Shown: positions 42,307-54,221 of the stretch, piece by piece
How the letters are laid out: each line of letters begins with the position of its first letter
How positions within the stretch are numbered: the stretch's first letter is position 1
Origin: Zeus faber
Taxonomy: Eukaryota; Chordata; Actinopteri; Zeiformes; Zeidae
Length of the DNA stretch: 64,000 nucleotides
Assembly: GCA_960531495.1 (NCBI GenBank)
Contig: OY482851.1
Location: 19,614,855-19,678,854 of the forward strand
Direction: 5' to 3'
Made by a program: the position numbers and the translations under genes
The notes under the pieces: generated by a model
What the model was told of the DNA's origin: nothing
Databases searched by the model: none
Seen by the model: the letters and a program-made list of their open reading frames with translations, nothing else

Positions 42307-42700
42307 TGTGATTATTGGGGTGTTACTACAGCTGAATAGCATAAAAAATAAAATAAACAGCCTGAGAATTTTTTTTATTCAAATAAAATAATTAAAAATC
42401 TAATAGAAAGTAAAAAAGTAATGTAAAAAGTAACATTTAAAAAAGCCCAATATACACAAATAGTGAAAAATATGAAAAAATAAATAGTCAAATATATAAA
42501 AATATGCAGAATTTGTCATGGTGATTATTGGTGCGTTACTTCAGATGATTAGCATTTTAAAAAGCTTAACAGTCAGATAAGAATTGTAATTAAAATAAAA
42601 CTGAATAAAAGTAAAGTAAGAGTAAAATAAAATAAAAATTGCCCAAAAATATTTAAAAAAGAATAAGTCACTAGTATAAACATATACAGAATATATAAAT
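42307..42700 (+). repeat. Diverged tandem duplication, unit about 212 bp, A-rich
   Basis: GTGATTATTGGGGTGTTACT at 42309 recurs as GTGATTATTGGTGCGTTACT at about 42521, each followed by an A-rich stretch with AATAAAA words and ending AATATATAAA-like sequence. Confidence 0.75.
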
Positions 42701-43611
42701 GCGCTATACCTAAAGCAAAGTTTAATACAGAGTGATGTGAGGTGTCAACTGTTTTTTCCACCTTTGACCTGCACTTTGAGAAGCGCTCGCACTCGGTGGC
42801 AACTTATGGTGAAGTTGGGAATGTTGGTAACCTCTCTGAACCTCATGTCCGAAGCCACTCTCGCACTCTTGCGAGGATGCGCGAGAGACAACCCCGGCCT
42901 GGCAGCGGGTTCAGACCAAAAGGTTCCGAGCTTCAAGAGGGCACGTGCAAGTTCTCGTTCGGCCTCGAGAGAAAAACAAAAAACGTTTTTTTTCTCAAAG
43001 ATGGGTTGAGGTGCAATGTATGTGTCAGTACTTTTGATCAATTTGCACATGGGTATGAAGGACGGAAATTAAAATTATTCTTTTTTTTTAAAGTAGGGAT
43101 ATGCTCGGAGAAAACAGCGAGGAAGCAAAGGGAGATTTGTTTTGGTCTCAGCAGAGGTCAGTCAGTATTCCAGAAACAGCCTGATCAAACAGAGAGCAAG
43201 GCCAAGCCAAACACCCCTGGACTTCAATCTGGCACAAAGCGGTGGAGCTGTTGGCCCGGCCGGTTCACCCTGTACACACCCGGTACACACTCGGTGCTGA
43301 CGCTCTCTGTACACGCTGCGCACTATACTCTCAAAGCACACTGCAGCTCACAGAGGTACCGAAACGGAGGAGGGGTTTATTTGAAGTGGAGAGAGCTGGA
43401 GTGGAAGGGAGAGAGGCAGATGTACAGATGTAGAGGCAAACAGTCCACCTCACACCCACTCACCCGCAGCATAACAGGAAGAGCCTTTGTTGTGACTCCC
43501 TCAAATAGCCCGCTGCTGTTCGTCTGCTTGTCCCGCTCGGTTTGTGAGCGCTGCCTCGCATTGTGCTCGCACATAAACACAAACACGGATCGCCGTGGCG
43601 ACACGCGCACG
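42701..43611. other. Intergenic sequence with a long open frame of doubtful reality
   Basis: An open frame from 42742 runs on through the CA repeat to 43737 (331 codons). It shows no family signature, and much of its C-terminal part is repeat-encoded. I do not call it a gene. Confidence 0.4.
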
Positions 43612-43691
<80 letters not shown>

Positions 43692-43808
43692 ATTGAAAAT
43701 CAAAGGCAGGTCAGTCGCACAAGTTCAAACCCTTTAAACAAGTTTGTACGCACGCACACACACACACACACACACAACCGCACACACGCACACGCTCACA
43801 CACACACA

Positions 43809-43855
<47 letters not shown>

Positions 43856-43965
43856 TATTTCAATCCATTGAAAATCAAAGGCAGGTCAGACGCTCAAGTT
43901 CAAACCCATTAAACAAGTTTGTACGCACACACACACACACAAACACAAACACGCACACGCTCACA

Positions 43966-44012
<47 letters not shown>
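43612..44012 (+). repeat. Tandem duplication (offset 175 bp) of a unique segment plus (CA)n
   Basis: CAATCCATTGAAAATCAAAG and GGCAGGTCAG then AAACAAGTTTGTACGCAC, at 43686-43752 and again at 43861-43930, differing at a few sites. CA tracts lie before, between and after. Confidence 0.93.
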
Positions 44013-44013
<1 letters not shown>

Positions 44014-46324
44014 CTCCCAATCAATGAATTCTCTACCGGTATGATTCAGAGGCATTCTAAAGTGTAGGGATGGGGATGGAAAAATCGATAGCCGGGTTGT
44101 TTCAACATTGCTGCGCTGTGGCTCAGCCGCTCTCACTGTGACTCTCTGGTCAACAAACACCCCCACCACGTGACATTATTGCAATTCTTTACCGGGGCGA
44201 ATTTGGATGTTAGACTTAACCCAGATATCCACTTCAGCACACGTACCAAACATGATGCACTGATGTTGGGGCGGTTTTGCGGATGCAGGTGAGGCCTAAT
44301 CTCGACGAAATCACACTTTTAATCCGGACTACCTGAAACGGCCTTTCTCACTCATGGTTTAAAATAGTCTCAGACTTGCACTTTAGCCTTGGTTTAAGAA
44401 ATCTGGTTGTAAGATTAGAGCTAATGGAAATCTAAGAGAAGGCTTCAATTGGGCCCGGCCAGAGGCAGGTTTATCTTTGGATTAATGGACGGGGGCCTCC
44501 AGGTCGACCTTGACAATAGAGCGAATGCATCTGACCAGCACCAAGACCAGCCAGAAGGAGCAGACTAGTCGTTCATGACCTTAGCCTTGGACTTCCTCGT
44601 CTGGAACTTATTAATATAAACATAAGCAACTTCTCAAAAAAGGCATTTTTAAATTCTAAATTTAAGCAGGTTTATTTTCGTCGTGATTTTGACTCAACTC
44701 CGCCTGTGAAGCCGCCTGTTATGTAATTTGACTGGAATGGTAAATAAGTGGGTAAAGCACTGTAAGAGGGGGTAGCCATAGTCAGTGCAGCGGTTGACTG
44801 TTATTGAATAAAACACTCAAATAGACAATCGTAGTATTCTCATTTGTATATAAATAAGAGTAGGAAAGAGAATGACCATGACTGCCCCAAAAAACACAGC
44901 TACAGCTGTTGTTATCTAACTGGAAACAAACTATTTCATCAACGTCCTGTTGTTGGGAGCATTGTATTGTATGGTTACAACAGCATCACTGGTGACAATA
45001 ATGTACATGCCATTATAAGTCAGCTCCATTGAAGAGAATCTAAAGCGGGGTAGACACTATAGGATAATGGACCAGATTTTATGGCACGATTCCTCGCTTC
45101 CGACAATGTGAGCAAAGTCAAGATTTTTTGACGGTTCTAAAGATCAGCCCGTCAGGTCCGATAGGGTATCGGACGGATAGGGAGGCAGGCTGTGGATTGC
45201 CAAATGGGAAAGACCGAGAGCCAATTGGGAGCCAAGCTGACTGAAACAGCAGCCATGACGGACAATGCCAACGCTGCAAAGCATAAAGCTTACGGTGCAA
45301 CATGCACAGTCCATGTCATCCATTTGTCCATCCAAGACTTTTCTGTAAAAAATAGTGCAAGAGCTTGCACGCCTAGTTCTTTCTGCCCGTCGTGCACCAT
45401 GTTTGTTTACTCTGAAAGTCACATTTGATCCCGCGATATTTGCGGTTTTGAGAGTCGGGACTCTCATTGGTGAATGGAATCTGTCAGCGTGTGGTGTGGT
45501 GCTTGGGCAAATCGTTGCTCTCCACACACTACAGGAACAAAACTGCAAAATGTATCGTCATATGTCCCCATGTGTGGGGTCCCTTACGTTTACAACATCG
45601 GTTATGTTTTGAATTTGCGGGGGCCCGCCTAAAGGAGTCCACGCAGTCAGAGTTGAACTAAAAGCAGCAATTCCCAAAACCGACGTTGAACATAAAGCCG
45701 AAAAGACTGTGGTTAAATTATTACCTAGTTTCCCTGTGTTGGAGCACGCCACCCAGACACCCAGTGCGATGTCTCACCCAGATGTGAGACATCACACTGA
45801 CTGGGATGATGACAGTAGTATTTAGCCACAGCCAAGTTCCTTGGAATATACCGTCTGATTCATCTTCCCTGTGCGCGCGCGTGTCAGTCAGGTTGCGTCA
45901 GCTTCCTGTAACTGTAAAAAAAAAAAATGCATCGACCCTCTCTCTCAAGTCGGGTGGATGATTAATGAGAGCGAAGATAACAGTGTGCACAGAAATAGAA
46001 GTGAAGGGAAACACCTCAAAAGTTACACTGGAATGCACAACCACAGACAAGCAACACAGCACACAGAGACAAACCAATATGTTGTTACAATTACTGTGAC
46101 TATACGTTTTGTCCGTGCAAACATCTAAACTGGTCTAGTCCTGATCAGCAGGAAGGGCACCCTTGTGCATTTGTCGGTGCGGGTTGAACCTCAAGCCTCT
46201 TTTGTTTACACAAATGAAGGTCGTTTGAAAAAAATTTAATGGGCCATTGGGTGTGGAGAGACACTCATCTCTGTCAACAATACACCTCCACCTACTGTAT
46301 GTATCAGCGAATCCAGTAACATGT

Positions 46325-46326
<2 letters not shown>
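44013..46326. other. Intergenic sequence, no gene recognised
   Basis: 44270-44460 and 45040-45560 have the look of old dispersed repeats (GGTAGACACTATAGGATAAT at 45051; a similar CACACACTACAGGAAC near 45524), but I cannot name a family or set limits. Short open frames only. Confidence 0.4.
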
Positions 46327-46360
<34 letters not shown>

Positions 46361-46383
46361 GCACACGAACACACACACACACA
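46327..46383 (+). repeat. (CA)n microsatellite
   Basis: Slightly interrupted CA tract. Confidence 0.93.
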
Positions 46384-46542
46384 AAATGTCCTACTTTTGA
46401 AAGAATTGTGTTTATTATATATTGCCAAATATTTCATTCATAATTTCATTATTTCAATTCTTTATTACTTTATTATTATTGCCTATTGTTTTAGATACTG
46501 GCGTAACACCGCAATTTCCTTCCGTATGTTGTGTTATGTCTA

Positions 46543-46544
<2 letters not shown>

Positions 46545-46625
<81 letters not shown>

Positions 46626-46640
46626 CATCTATCTATCTAT
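46545..46640 (+). repeat. Compound (ATCT)n-(GTCT)n tetranucleotide array
   Basis: ATCT units switch to GTCT units, then back to ATCT. This is the same compound motif, on the opposite strand, as at 13968-14286. Confidence 0.95.
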
Positions 46641-46825
46641 ATGAAAGGTATGCAAGGCCATGGCTTCAAAAAAAACACGATGTTTTTACAATGCCATCGT
46701 TTTGTTCATTAAGCTCTTTAAAAATTCTATAAAAACTTAAGTGACATATAAGACCTACAATGTAATGGAAACAGACTATTTCAAGGGGAAATAAAATATG
46801 ACCAGCTCACACACACGCACACAAA

Positions 46826-46864
<39 letters not shown>

Positions 46865-47140
46865 ACGCTAATCTCCATAGCCCTCCTGCTGTGTGGGATG
46901 AAGACACCGTGGCACGTTCTCAGTGGTGTCAGAGGATGATTGACTCGTTGGTGTAATAAAGCGGGTGGAGCGGGGGCTCGACAAAGACGGACGGAGGGAT
47001 TGGGTCCCAGCCACAGAAGTGGGATATGCATATGGAACTCAGAATGGGTTTGCGCTTGATGGGGGTTGTCCTAGGCAGGAATAGCATGCATGGGGCAATT
47101 TTAACCTTCCAGATTTGATGAGTGAGAACAGAACAGAGAA

Positions 47141-47190
47141 GAAAGAAAGAAAGAAAGAAAGAGAGAACGAAAGAAAGAAAGAAAGAAAGA
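47141..47190 (+). repeat. (GAAA)n microsatellite
   Basis: Two GAAA blocks split by GAGAGAACG. Confidence 0.9.
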
Positions 47191-47271
47191 ATGCAGCCAT
47201 TGTGATGAGGCTCCTGTGGGTGTGACAATCGAAGTTAGAAGAAGAGGTCTCGCTCAGCAGTGAAACAAGGC

Positions 47272-47338
47272 AAACATTGACACTCCTCTCACAATTTATC
47301 TTTGTGACAAGCTGAGAAACACTAAGTCCCTCTTCCCT

Positions 47339-47372
<34 letters not shown>
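47272..47372 (-). repeat. GA-linked dispersed repeat, copy 2 (inverted)
   Basis: The reverse complement reads (GA)n, GCGAAGGGAAGAGGGACTTA, GTTTCTCAGCTTGTCACAAA, GATAAATTGTGAGAGGAGTG, matching 30879-30962. Confidence 0.8.
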
Positions 47373-47379
<7 letters not shown>

Positions 47380-47751
47380 TTCTGTCTGTCTCTCTATCAC
47401 GCCGACACGCAATCACCGCTGGCGACGGAGGTGATAATAGGGCTTCTTAATTCGGATTTAATGAAAGCCCCACGCGCCAAGGTGAGTGGGGAGTGGAGTG
47501 AGATCCCTGTTGACAGGGGGACAGACAGGCCGACAGACAGACAGAGGTATGGGGATGGGGGAAAGGCGGGCGGACAGGGGATCAAACAAGCGCGAGGGAA
47601 CGCGGCAAGGGGAGTGCGACGCTTGGAAATCAAAGACAGCGGAGAGTAAAGTGTATTGCCGCTGGGTGTAGATGGAAGGCATATGGTACTCATTTGTCCG
47701 GGCCAGAAAAACTAAAAGGGTGGGGTCAGTTTTAGCATCCTAATGCGACAC

Positions 47752-47826
<75 letters not shown>
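47752..47826 (+). repeat. (CA)n array, about 75 bp
   Basis: Pure CA tract. Confidence 0.95.
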
Positions 47827-47828
<2 letters not shown>

Positions 47829-48549
47829 CATTCGAGGTTCTAGCCCCACTGGAGCCCGAGTCTGGGAACGTTCTGTGTCAACTTAACTTGTGCTTCTTGT
47901 ATCTGTAATCTCCAAACAGATTAGCTGAACTGCGACCTGACGCGGTGGTTGTGGAGTTAAAGGACGCGCCCCTCACAAAAACATGGACGCCGGGGCTATT
48001 TTCATAATCACTTGATCAACCGTCATCATCGGAAGGCATCTGTAGGATCTGCACCTAACCCTGGCCTGCGTTACGCTCTGTCACTCGAAGCCGTGCGATG
48101 GGGAAAATGCAGCCCCACAGATTGGCTTTCCCCAACGTCAGCGGAGTTCAAGCCGACGGGGCCGCGAGTGCTCTCGGCCCCAGCCGGCACCCCTCCGTTG
48201 AAAAGTTCTGTTGTGTTTGCTGCTGAACGCTACATAATGGTTTATCAGTGAAGAAATCCAAATCCCAAATCCCAAAACAAAATGAAAAAAAAAAGAAAAC
48301 AAAAAAAACAAAAAAAAAAAAGGGGGAAAAATCTCAGGAACCTTTGACCCCAAAAAACCCGGAGCTCTTTCGACATGTTCTACCCACAGCCAGAGTTGCG
48401 TAACAAACAGTGCTATCTGTGCAGGTCTGTGGAGGGAGGCTGTCTCGTCCTGTCCTGCCCCGGCTGGCTCCACAACACCTCCGCCACCACACCTCTTGCA
48501 TCAGACGTGAACTAGCCTGACGTGTAAAAACATCGCTTTTGTCTGTGTG

Positions 48550-48582
<33 letters not shown>

Positions 48583-51284
48583 GCGCACGCCTGCATATTG
48601 AAGCGCTTCAGGAATGAGATCAGAAAGGATTAATTTGCCTTATGCTTATAATGATTCAATAAAGAGTCTGGAATTACTCCTTTGCCCTTTTCCAAGTAGG
48701 AGGTCGGATTTTTCGGAATTCCGACCTCAATGGAATGCAGCATTACATTGTGCATATGTAACTTTACATATGAGTTCTCCCTCTCTCCCTCTTCAATACT
48801 TTCTGCTGTTTTTGTTTCGCCTCAGCCAAAACCCCTCCACGTCCCTCTTCCTCTGGACACTCCTTCATTCCTCCCTCTTTTTCGATACACTCCACCCCTC
48901 TCCCTTTCCCTTCCCTTTCCCCCTTTTACGAAACTCGCCTTTTCAGCCCTTACTTCTCCTCTCCTACCCCACCACCCCCGTCCCGTCTCTTATCTCCTTT
49001 CCTTTTCTTTACCCTTGCTGTTTATCGCCCCCCCCCCCCCTTTCTTGTTTTCTTCCCCCTTCCACTGCGCCGTCTCTGTTCTGTTCTTCTCCTCCTCCGC
49101 CTCCTCCTCCTCCTCCCGGGGAGCTGACGCGCCAACTTTCCCTTCTTAAACGTTCCCAGCTCTCCTCCTCTCTCCTCGTGCGCCCCTGCATACCCAAACT
49201 TTGCACACGGACACCCCCTGTTCAAAAACAAGCACGGAGGCGGCCAAACGGAGAGAGAAAAGAAAGGAGAGACTGTACAATCGCCATCGCAATCGCTTAC
49301 TTGTCTCTCTCTCTCGCTCTCTCTCTCTCTCGCTCTCGCTCTCTCTCTCTCTTTCACAATCGAAGGTGCCTCACATCATACGCTGTGAAAAGAAGACCGT
49401 GTGCATTTGTTTAACGGGTGAATGAGTTCGTGTTTTTACACAGTGCTGGTCTTATGTGCGCGTTACGGTCTTACGTGACGCCCGGGCCGTGCAGAGTTGG
49501 CCGGCGACTCCTCTCTCCGGCAGACCAGGAATGTATGCTGTGCAACTTTGCCGGAAAGCCCCGGCTGTACCGACCCCTGCTTCCCTCTGGAAACAGCGTG
49601 CTCCGTGGAAGCCAACGGGGCAAAAGCGGAGGGGATGGGCCTCGCCCGGGACAGAATGGTTCAAATTCCACAGATGATAGAAAAACGCAGCGCGGTGGGG
49701 ATGGGAGCGGAGGAGCTGATATCAACTCTATCGAGGCAAACCCACCCCCACCCCTCAGCACCCACCATCTGCTGCTCTTAGGGAGCGGAGGGAGACAGAA
49801 GAATGGGGAACAGTAACCACAGGGAAAAAAAATCCAACACATAAAGGGCTTGTTGGTGTAGTTGACAAAAGTGTTTGTGTGGGCGGCTTGTCACCAGGCG
49901 TTTCCTCTGCTAAAGTGTCTATTCTTGGTGTCGCTGTTGCGGCAGCGGGCAATGTTTGGAGTGAGGGGGCCGAGTGCTGTGGTCACCCGGTGACGCGATA
50001 CCTTGGCTATGCCTCCAGCCCGACTTTTTTCAACCGCGCAGCAGGTGTCTGGTGGGGATTTTCTTTTTTCGCTTAAAAGCCCAGCGAAGCAGTCTGTGGC
50101 TTAATGTAGACTAAACAAACTCCCTAACCGCTGCCTCATCTATAACGACAGTGACGCGGGTGAGCTGAGAATCAAGACTGGGTGGCAATGTAAAGCCAAA
50201 AACATCTCAGTAAGTAAGCAGCAGCCTTATCAATGCTGTGCACATGTTCTCCTCATTAGATGACACACCCATGGACAGTTTTTGTGCTTAGTCTTTCTGT
50301 TAGTAGCTGCGGTTTTGTTAAATATTGCTTGTTTGCCATGTATTGAATGCCCATTATTTTATTAAGCAGCACTGTTGACTGATTTGACAAGTTTAAGGGG
50401 CGATAAGATCAGAATAGATGAAGATATGATGATTTTAGAAGAATTGGGGGAAAATAAATACATTTAGTTAAGAAAGTAACAAGGCAGAAGTTGCAAACAC
50501 CGGCTAAACATCTATTTACAACATTTTCAACAGCTGAACGGTATAGCAACCATAAAACAATTCCATGTGTAGCTGCTGGCTGTGCATATTGAAATGCAAA
50601 ATACCATTATTCAAACAATAAGAATAACATGACTTACCTTGGTAAAAAAAGACAGGCAAAACGTGTTCAATGTTCCTCTTCAGTGTCGACTCCAGTTCCC
50701 ACCTTTGGCTCCTTTATAATTTCAGTCGGGCTCGTCCCTCACTGCCCTCCCCAGGGAGCTGGAAGGCACAACACTCAGTCAGAGCATTCCTCTGCAAGAC
50801 AACATCTCAAAAGCCACTTGTTTCTGCTCTCAAATGTCAGGGTTTCTCAAGCCCTCTCCTTCTTCCAGTGATGTGCGCTGACGGAAAAGCCTTCCCAGCT
50901 GCAGGGGAGAGGCATGCACAGTAAGTACAGACTGTGGTTGTGTTGCGAAAAGCTGCAGCAGCCTCATAATGATCCCGTTCGCACGCCCCGCTATTGTTCT
51001 GTGCGCCTGGGTGTTGTTCTGTGGTGCTGATGGGAGTTTCTCCGGAGGGGAGCTTTGGGGAGAGCCTTGCCCCGTTTAGACGACCCACCGCCGTCGGTTC
51101 CCGTTCTTATTCCATCCTTGAGGTTACGATCATTAACTCAACATTTACTTCCCATCTTGCAATGCGTCGCCCTAAATAGCGCATAGTAACAAAACCTTTT
51201 TTTTTTTTTTTTTTTTTTTTTTGCATTCAGCTGTGTCATTCTCCCTGCTTTTCCCCGAAATATTATCGAGAGAAAAAACACGGA
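47827..51284. other. Intergenic sequence with CpG-richer patches, no gene recognised
   Basis: G+C-rich patches at 47930-48190 and 49430-49720, a long C+T-rich stretch at 48780-49130, and (CT)n at 49305-49352. A short inverted repeat (GAGGTCGGA...TCCGACCTC) lies at 48700-48728. A run of 26 T lies at 51197-51222. The open frames in the C+T-rich stretch are low complexity. Confidence 0.45.
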
Positions 51285-51383
51285 GAAAAATAGGTTTTGT
51301 TGGGTGTAATCTGTGCATTTTTTTTTTATTATCCACTAATAAAAAAAAAATGCACAGATCACACCCAACAAAACCTATTTTTC
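51285..51383. repeat. Near-perfect 99-bp inverted repeat (hairpin), arms about 44 bp
   Basis: The left arm reads GAAAAATAGGTTTTGTTGGG, TGTAATCTGTGCATTTTTTT. The right arm is its reverse complement with a single mismatch (TAATC against TGATC). The loop is about 10 nt. It may be a small foldback element or a recent inverted duplication. Confidence 0.93.
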
Positions 51384-51479
51384 ACATCCATGTGTCTAGC
51401 GGTGTGTCGTCTCCCCTGCTTTCCTAGAACAAAACAAATAAATGCAACAAATCCAAACGAACCCCTCTGTTGCACCGAC

Positions 51480-51860
51480 ACGGCTGAACAGACAAAGGAT
51501 CGCGTCCCGTTGCTTTGTTTCCCTGATCGCGCCGCTTTCGCGCAAGTTCGGCGCGCGTCGGCCAGGGCGCAAAATCTCACCGAGCGGTCAGAAGTTTGTC
51601 CCGGCTGCAATCTGTCTCTCTCTCTCTCTCTCTCTCTCTGTCTGTCTGTCTGTCTGTCTGTCTCCCTCTCTCTCTCTCTCGGTCTCCCTGCGTGTCTCCG
51701 GAGCCAGCGGAGCTCCACTCGGGACCCGCCGCCGACACGCCGCCTATCAGGGAGCGCACACTGTGACGCCAGGTCGCCGCGTCCCCACGCCGCACGCGCA
51801 CGCCCACACGCGTCCATTCATAAAGCGGAGCGCTCTGCGTGGCAGGCGGGGGTGGGGGTG
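51480..51860. promoter_or_regulatory. Orphan CpG-rich block
   Basis: CpG-dense around 51500-51600 and 51720-51830, split by (CT)n/(GTCT)n at 51612-51680. It is similar in character to the RhoBTB promoter block, but no exon is recognised nearby. A promoter for a neighbouring gene is possible. Confidence 0.35.
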
Positions 51861-52344
51861 GTGGGTGGGTTGGGTGGTGCCGAGGTGGGTGCGGGTCCGA
51901 ATCTTTCCTTGAACTTCTTCGATCAGACGTGCCCGCGCTGTTGACTTGTGCTGACCGGGGGTGATGTTATCCACGTGTAGTATTGATTGGCATCGTGTAT
52001 TTCTCATGAATTCATATTTATGTTTAAAAAAAAAACAAAAAAAAAAAACAAAGTCACATCTCGCTGTCGAAAATACACGGCGTCCAGGACGCCCATATAC
52101 TTTTTATACATTAGAAGTACGTCTATTTCGGCAAAATCTCCACCCCATCCTCAACCCCTACAGCAGATTTCTCCTGGGGGAAGCCAGCGTCATAGTATTG
52201 CTGTAAAATCCCAGCAATATCCCATAAACAAGTTTCATTTACTCCAGAAAATATATCTAATGAATAGTGTTTATTTATATATTTGTTTTGTTATTTATAT
52301 TTCATCTATTTGTATTATTACAGTTGTATTGTTTTTGTTATTCA

Positions 52345-52392
52345 GGCTTCAGGCTGCTAAATGGCTGCTAAATGCAATGTAATGTAATGTTC
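52345..52392 (+). mobile_element. Short SINE/LINE 3' tail remnant
   Basis: CTGCTAAATGGCTGCTAAAT then GCAATGTAATGTAATG matches the 3' end typical of fish tRNA-SINEs and their partner LINEs (compare TCTGCTACATATAATG of the SINE at 35937). Only the tail is present. Confidence 0.45.
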
Positions 52393-52620
52393 AGTACGCC
52401 TGGAATTTGGATAAAAACAAAAACTTGGATAAAATCAAATCGAGCGTCAACACAGGCAACGCTAAATGTTCTTAGGCACAAGGCTCTGAAAATAGTGAGT
52501 TGGTACGTTATAACACAACATTTCGACTGACTAACTAAGACAGAGCTGGGATTGTGACCCACAGGTGAGGGCCAGAATTCCTGTTCTTAGGATAACTTCA
52601 GTATGAAGGGTAAGACATGG

Positions 52621-52622
<2 letters not shown>

Positions 52623-52661
<39 letters not shown>
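52623..52661 (+). repeat. (AT)n microsatellite
   Basis: Pure AT tract. Confidence 0.95.
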
Positions 52662-52664
<3 letters not shown>

Positions 52665-53439
52665 GGGGGAAAAACTTTGCCACGGAAATAGAATTTAAAA
52701 TGACTGATAAATATAGCATCAGCAGATAATGTATGTCCCTGCGGTTTGTTAGTGTTGGCTTATCTTGGAAATTAAAATTAAAAAACGTCATGCATAATAT
52801 AAAATATATATATATATAGGCATGCAGGTGTGTGCATGTAGGGTTAGGGGGTTTGTACAGTAGAGAGAAAGAAAAAAAGAAATCCCTTGAGAAGTGCTAC
52901 GGTCACAATGGCACCGCATGTGGACCTATACGTAACTAATTAAAGACTCTAGCCTGAAAAGAAAGACAAACAGAGAGAGGGAGAAAGAGGGAGAGAGAAT
53001 TCTGTGAGAACACGGTAATGGAACAGCCGAAAGTTATATCCGGCAACGTCGCAAGAACACGCTGAATGAGACGTTGACACTCACATTTGACAGTCAGGGT
53101 TATCAAATTATGAACAAATCAAAATGTACCGTCGCGACAGCAGTTTCCTTGCGCCCACTTTAAGATCACGGCCTCATTTAGGCCTATTTAACGACCGTCC
53201 TACATCTCTGCTTCAGACCCTACGCTGAGATTGACCGTCCCCAAAAGAGACACAGGGATAGCCAACAGCGTTCACGCCGAATGGTCAGAAGCACATGGAT
53301 AAAATAAGGAATTTCTGATGTAAAAAATGACGTTTGGGGAGAGAGGTGCTGTTCTAAATGGGTCAGCTCCCACTGAAAATCTGACCGTCCATTGCGTCGT
53401 CTCATTTGGGCTTAAGTTTGGATGTCTTTAGAATTTCCC

Positions 53440-54170
53440 AATTTTTTTAAGAGGGCATCTTCGCGGCAGGAGCCAGGGCGATGCGGCTCGTGGGCCTACT
53501 CAGCCACCGCAGCCGCCTTCGGGTCACGGGACAATCGACCTCTCTTCGCTGTCGACGGTTCAAAGTGGGAGCAAACCTTTCCGTGCGCCGTGTCTTCATT
53601 ATCAGCGATTAAAAGATCTGCCGTCGTTATGGAGAGCTACGTCGAATGCAATCACGAGCGCACGATGGGCTGATGGTTCTACATGGGGTCTGCATGGGGG
53701 AACGCTGTCTTGATTGTCCCCCCCATTGACAGTCGCTCAGCGGCTACCGCCACAACGCTGATTAAGGCGGATGCTTTTTCGGGATATTCTAAGGTTCCGT
53801 CGGCCCTCGTCGGAGCGTAATATAAATATGTTTTTGCATTTCCGTTTCTTTTCAACTTTGAAACCTCAGGGCTGTTGACAAGAGTGATCCCGACCCTCCG
53901 GCGCGAGATGTCCCACTCGCCCGAAACAGGTTTTGTCTTGTTACGCGAACGGAGCGACCTGCCCGGACTCGCGCGTACTTCAGCTACAGCGCGTGTTAAG
54001 TCCCGGGTCTTGGTCCTTGGGGCCGTCTGATGCTGTACACAGATCCTGGAATCCGCGCGCACCTTGCGAGACACGCCGCCGGTGCAGCGGCAAGCCGGTA
54101 GCCATGGCCACGGAGTTCTTAGCGGGAACCCTTTACACTGGAAGGTAAAAAGCCTGCCCCGGCGCCACGC
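53440..54170. promoter_or_regulatory. Orphan CpG-rich block
   Basis: CpG-rich over about 700 bp with no microsatellite. Open frames on both strands (53679-54074 minus, 53933-54148 plus) have no recognised domain. Could be an unmethylated island or first exon of an unseen gene. Confidence 0.35.
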
Positions 54171-54189
54171 TCCACCACCGCTAAATGCG

Positions 54190-54221
<32 letters not shown>

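Noticed and set aside
42742-43737. 331-codon open frame as a possible gene
   Set aside because: Low-complexity composition, its last part is a CA repeat, and there is no recognisable domain or splice structure.
48614-49414. 266-codon proline/serine/leucine-rich open frame
   Set aside because: It lies in a C+T-rich strand-asymmetric stretch in which stops are rare. No domain is visible.
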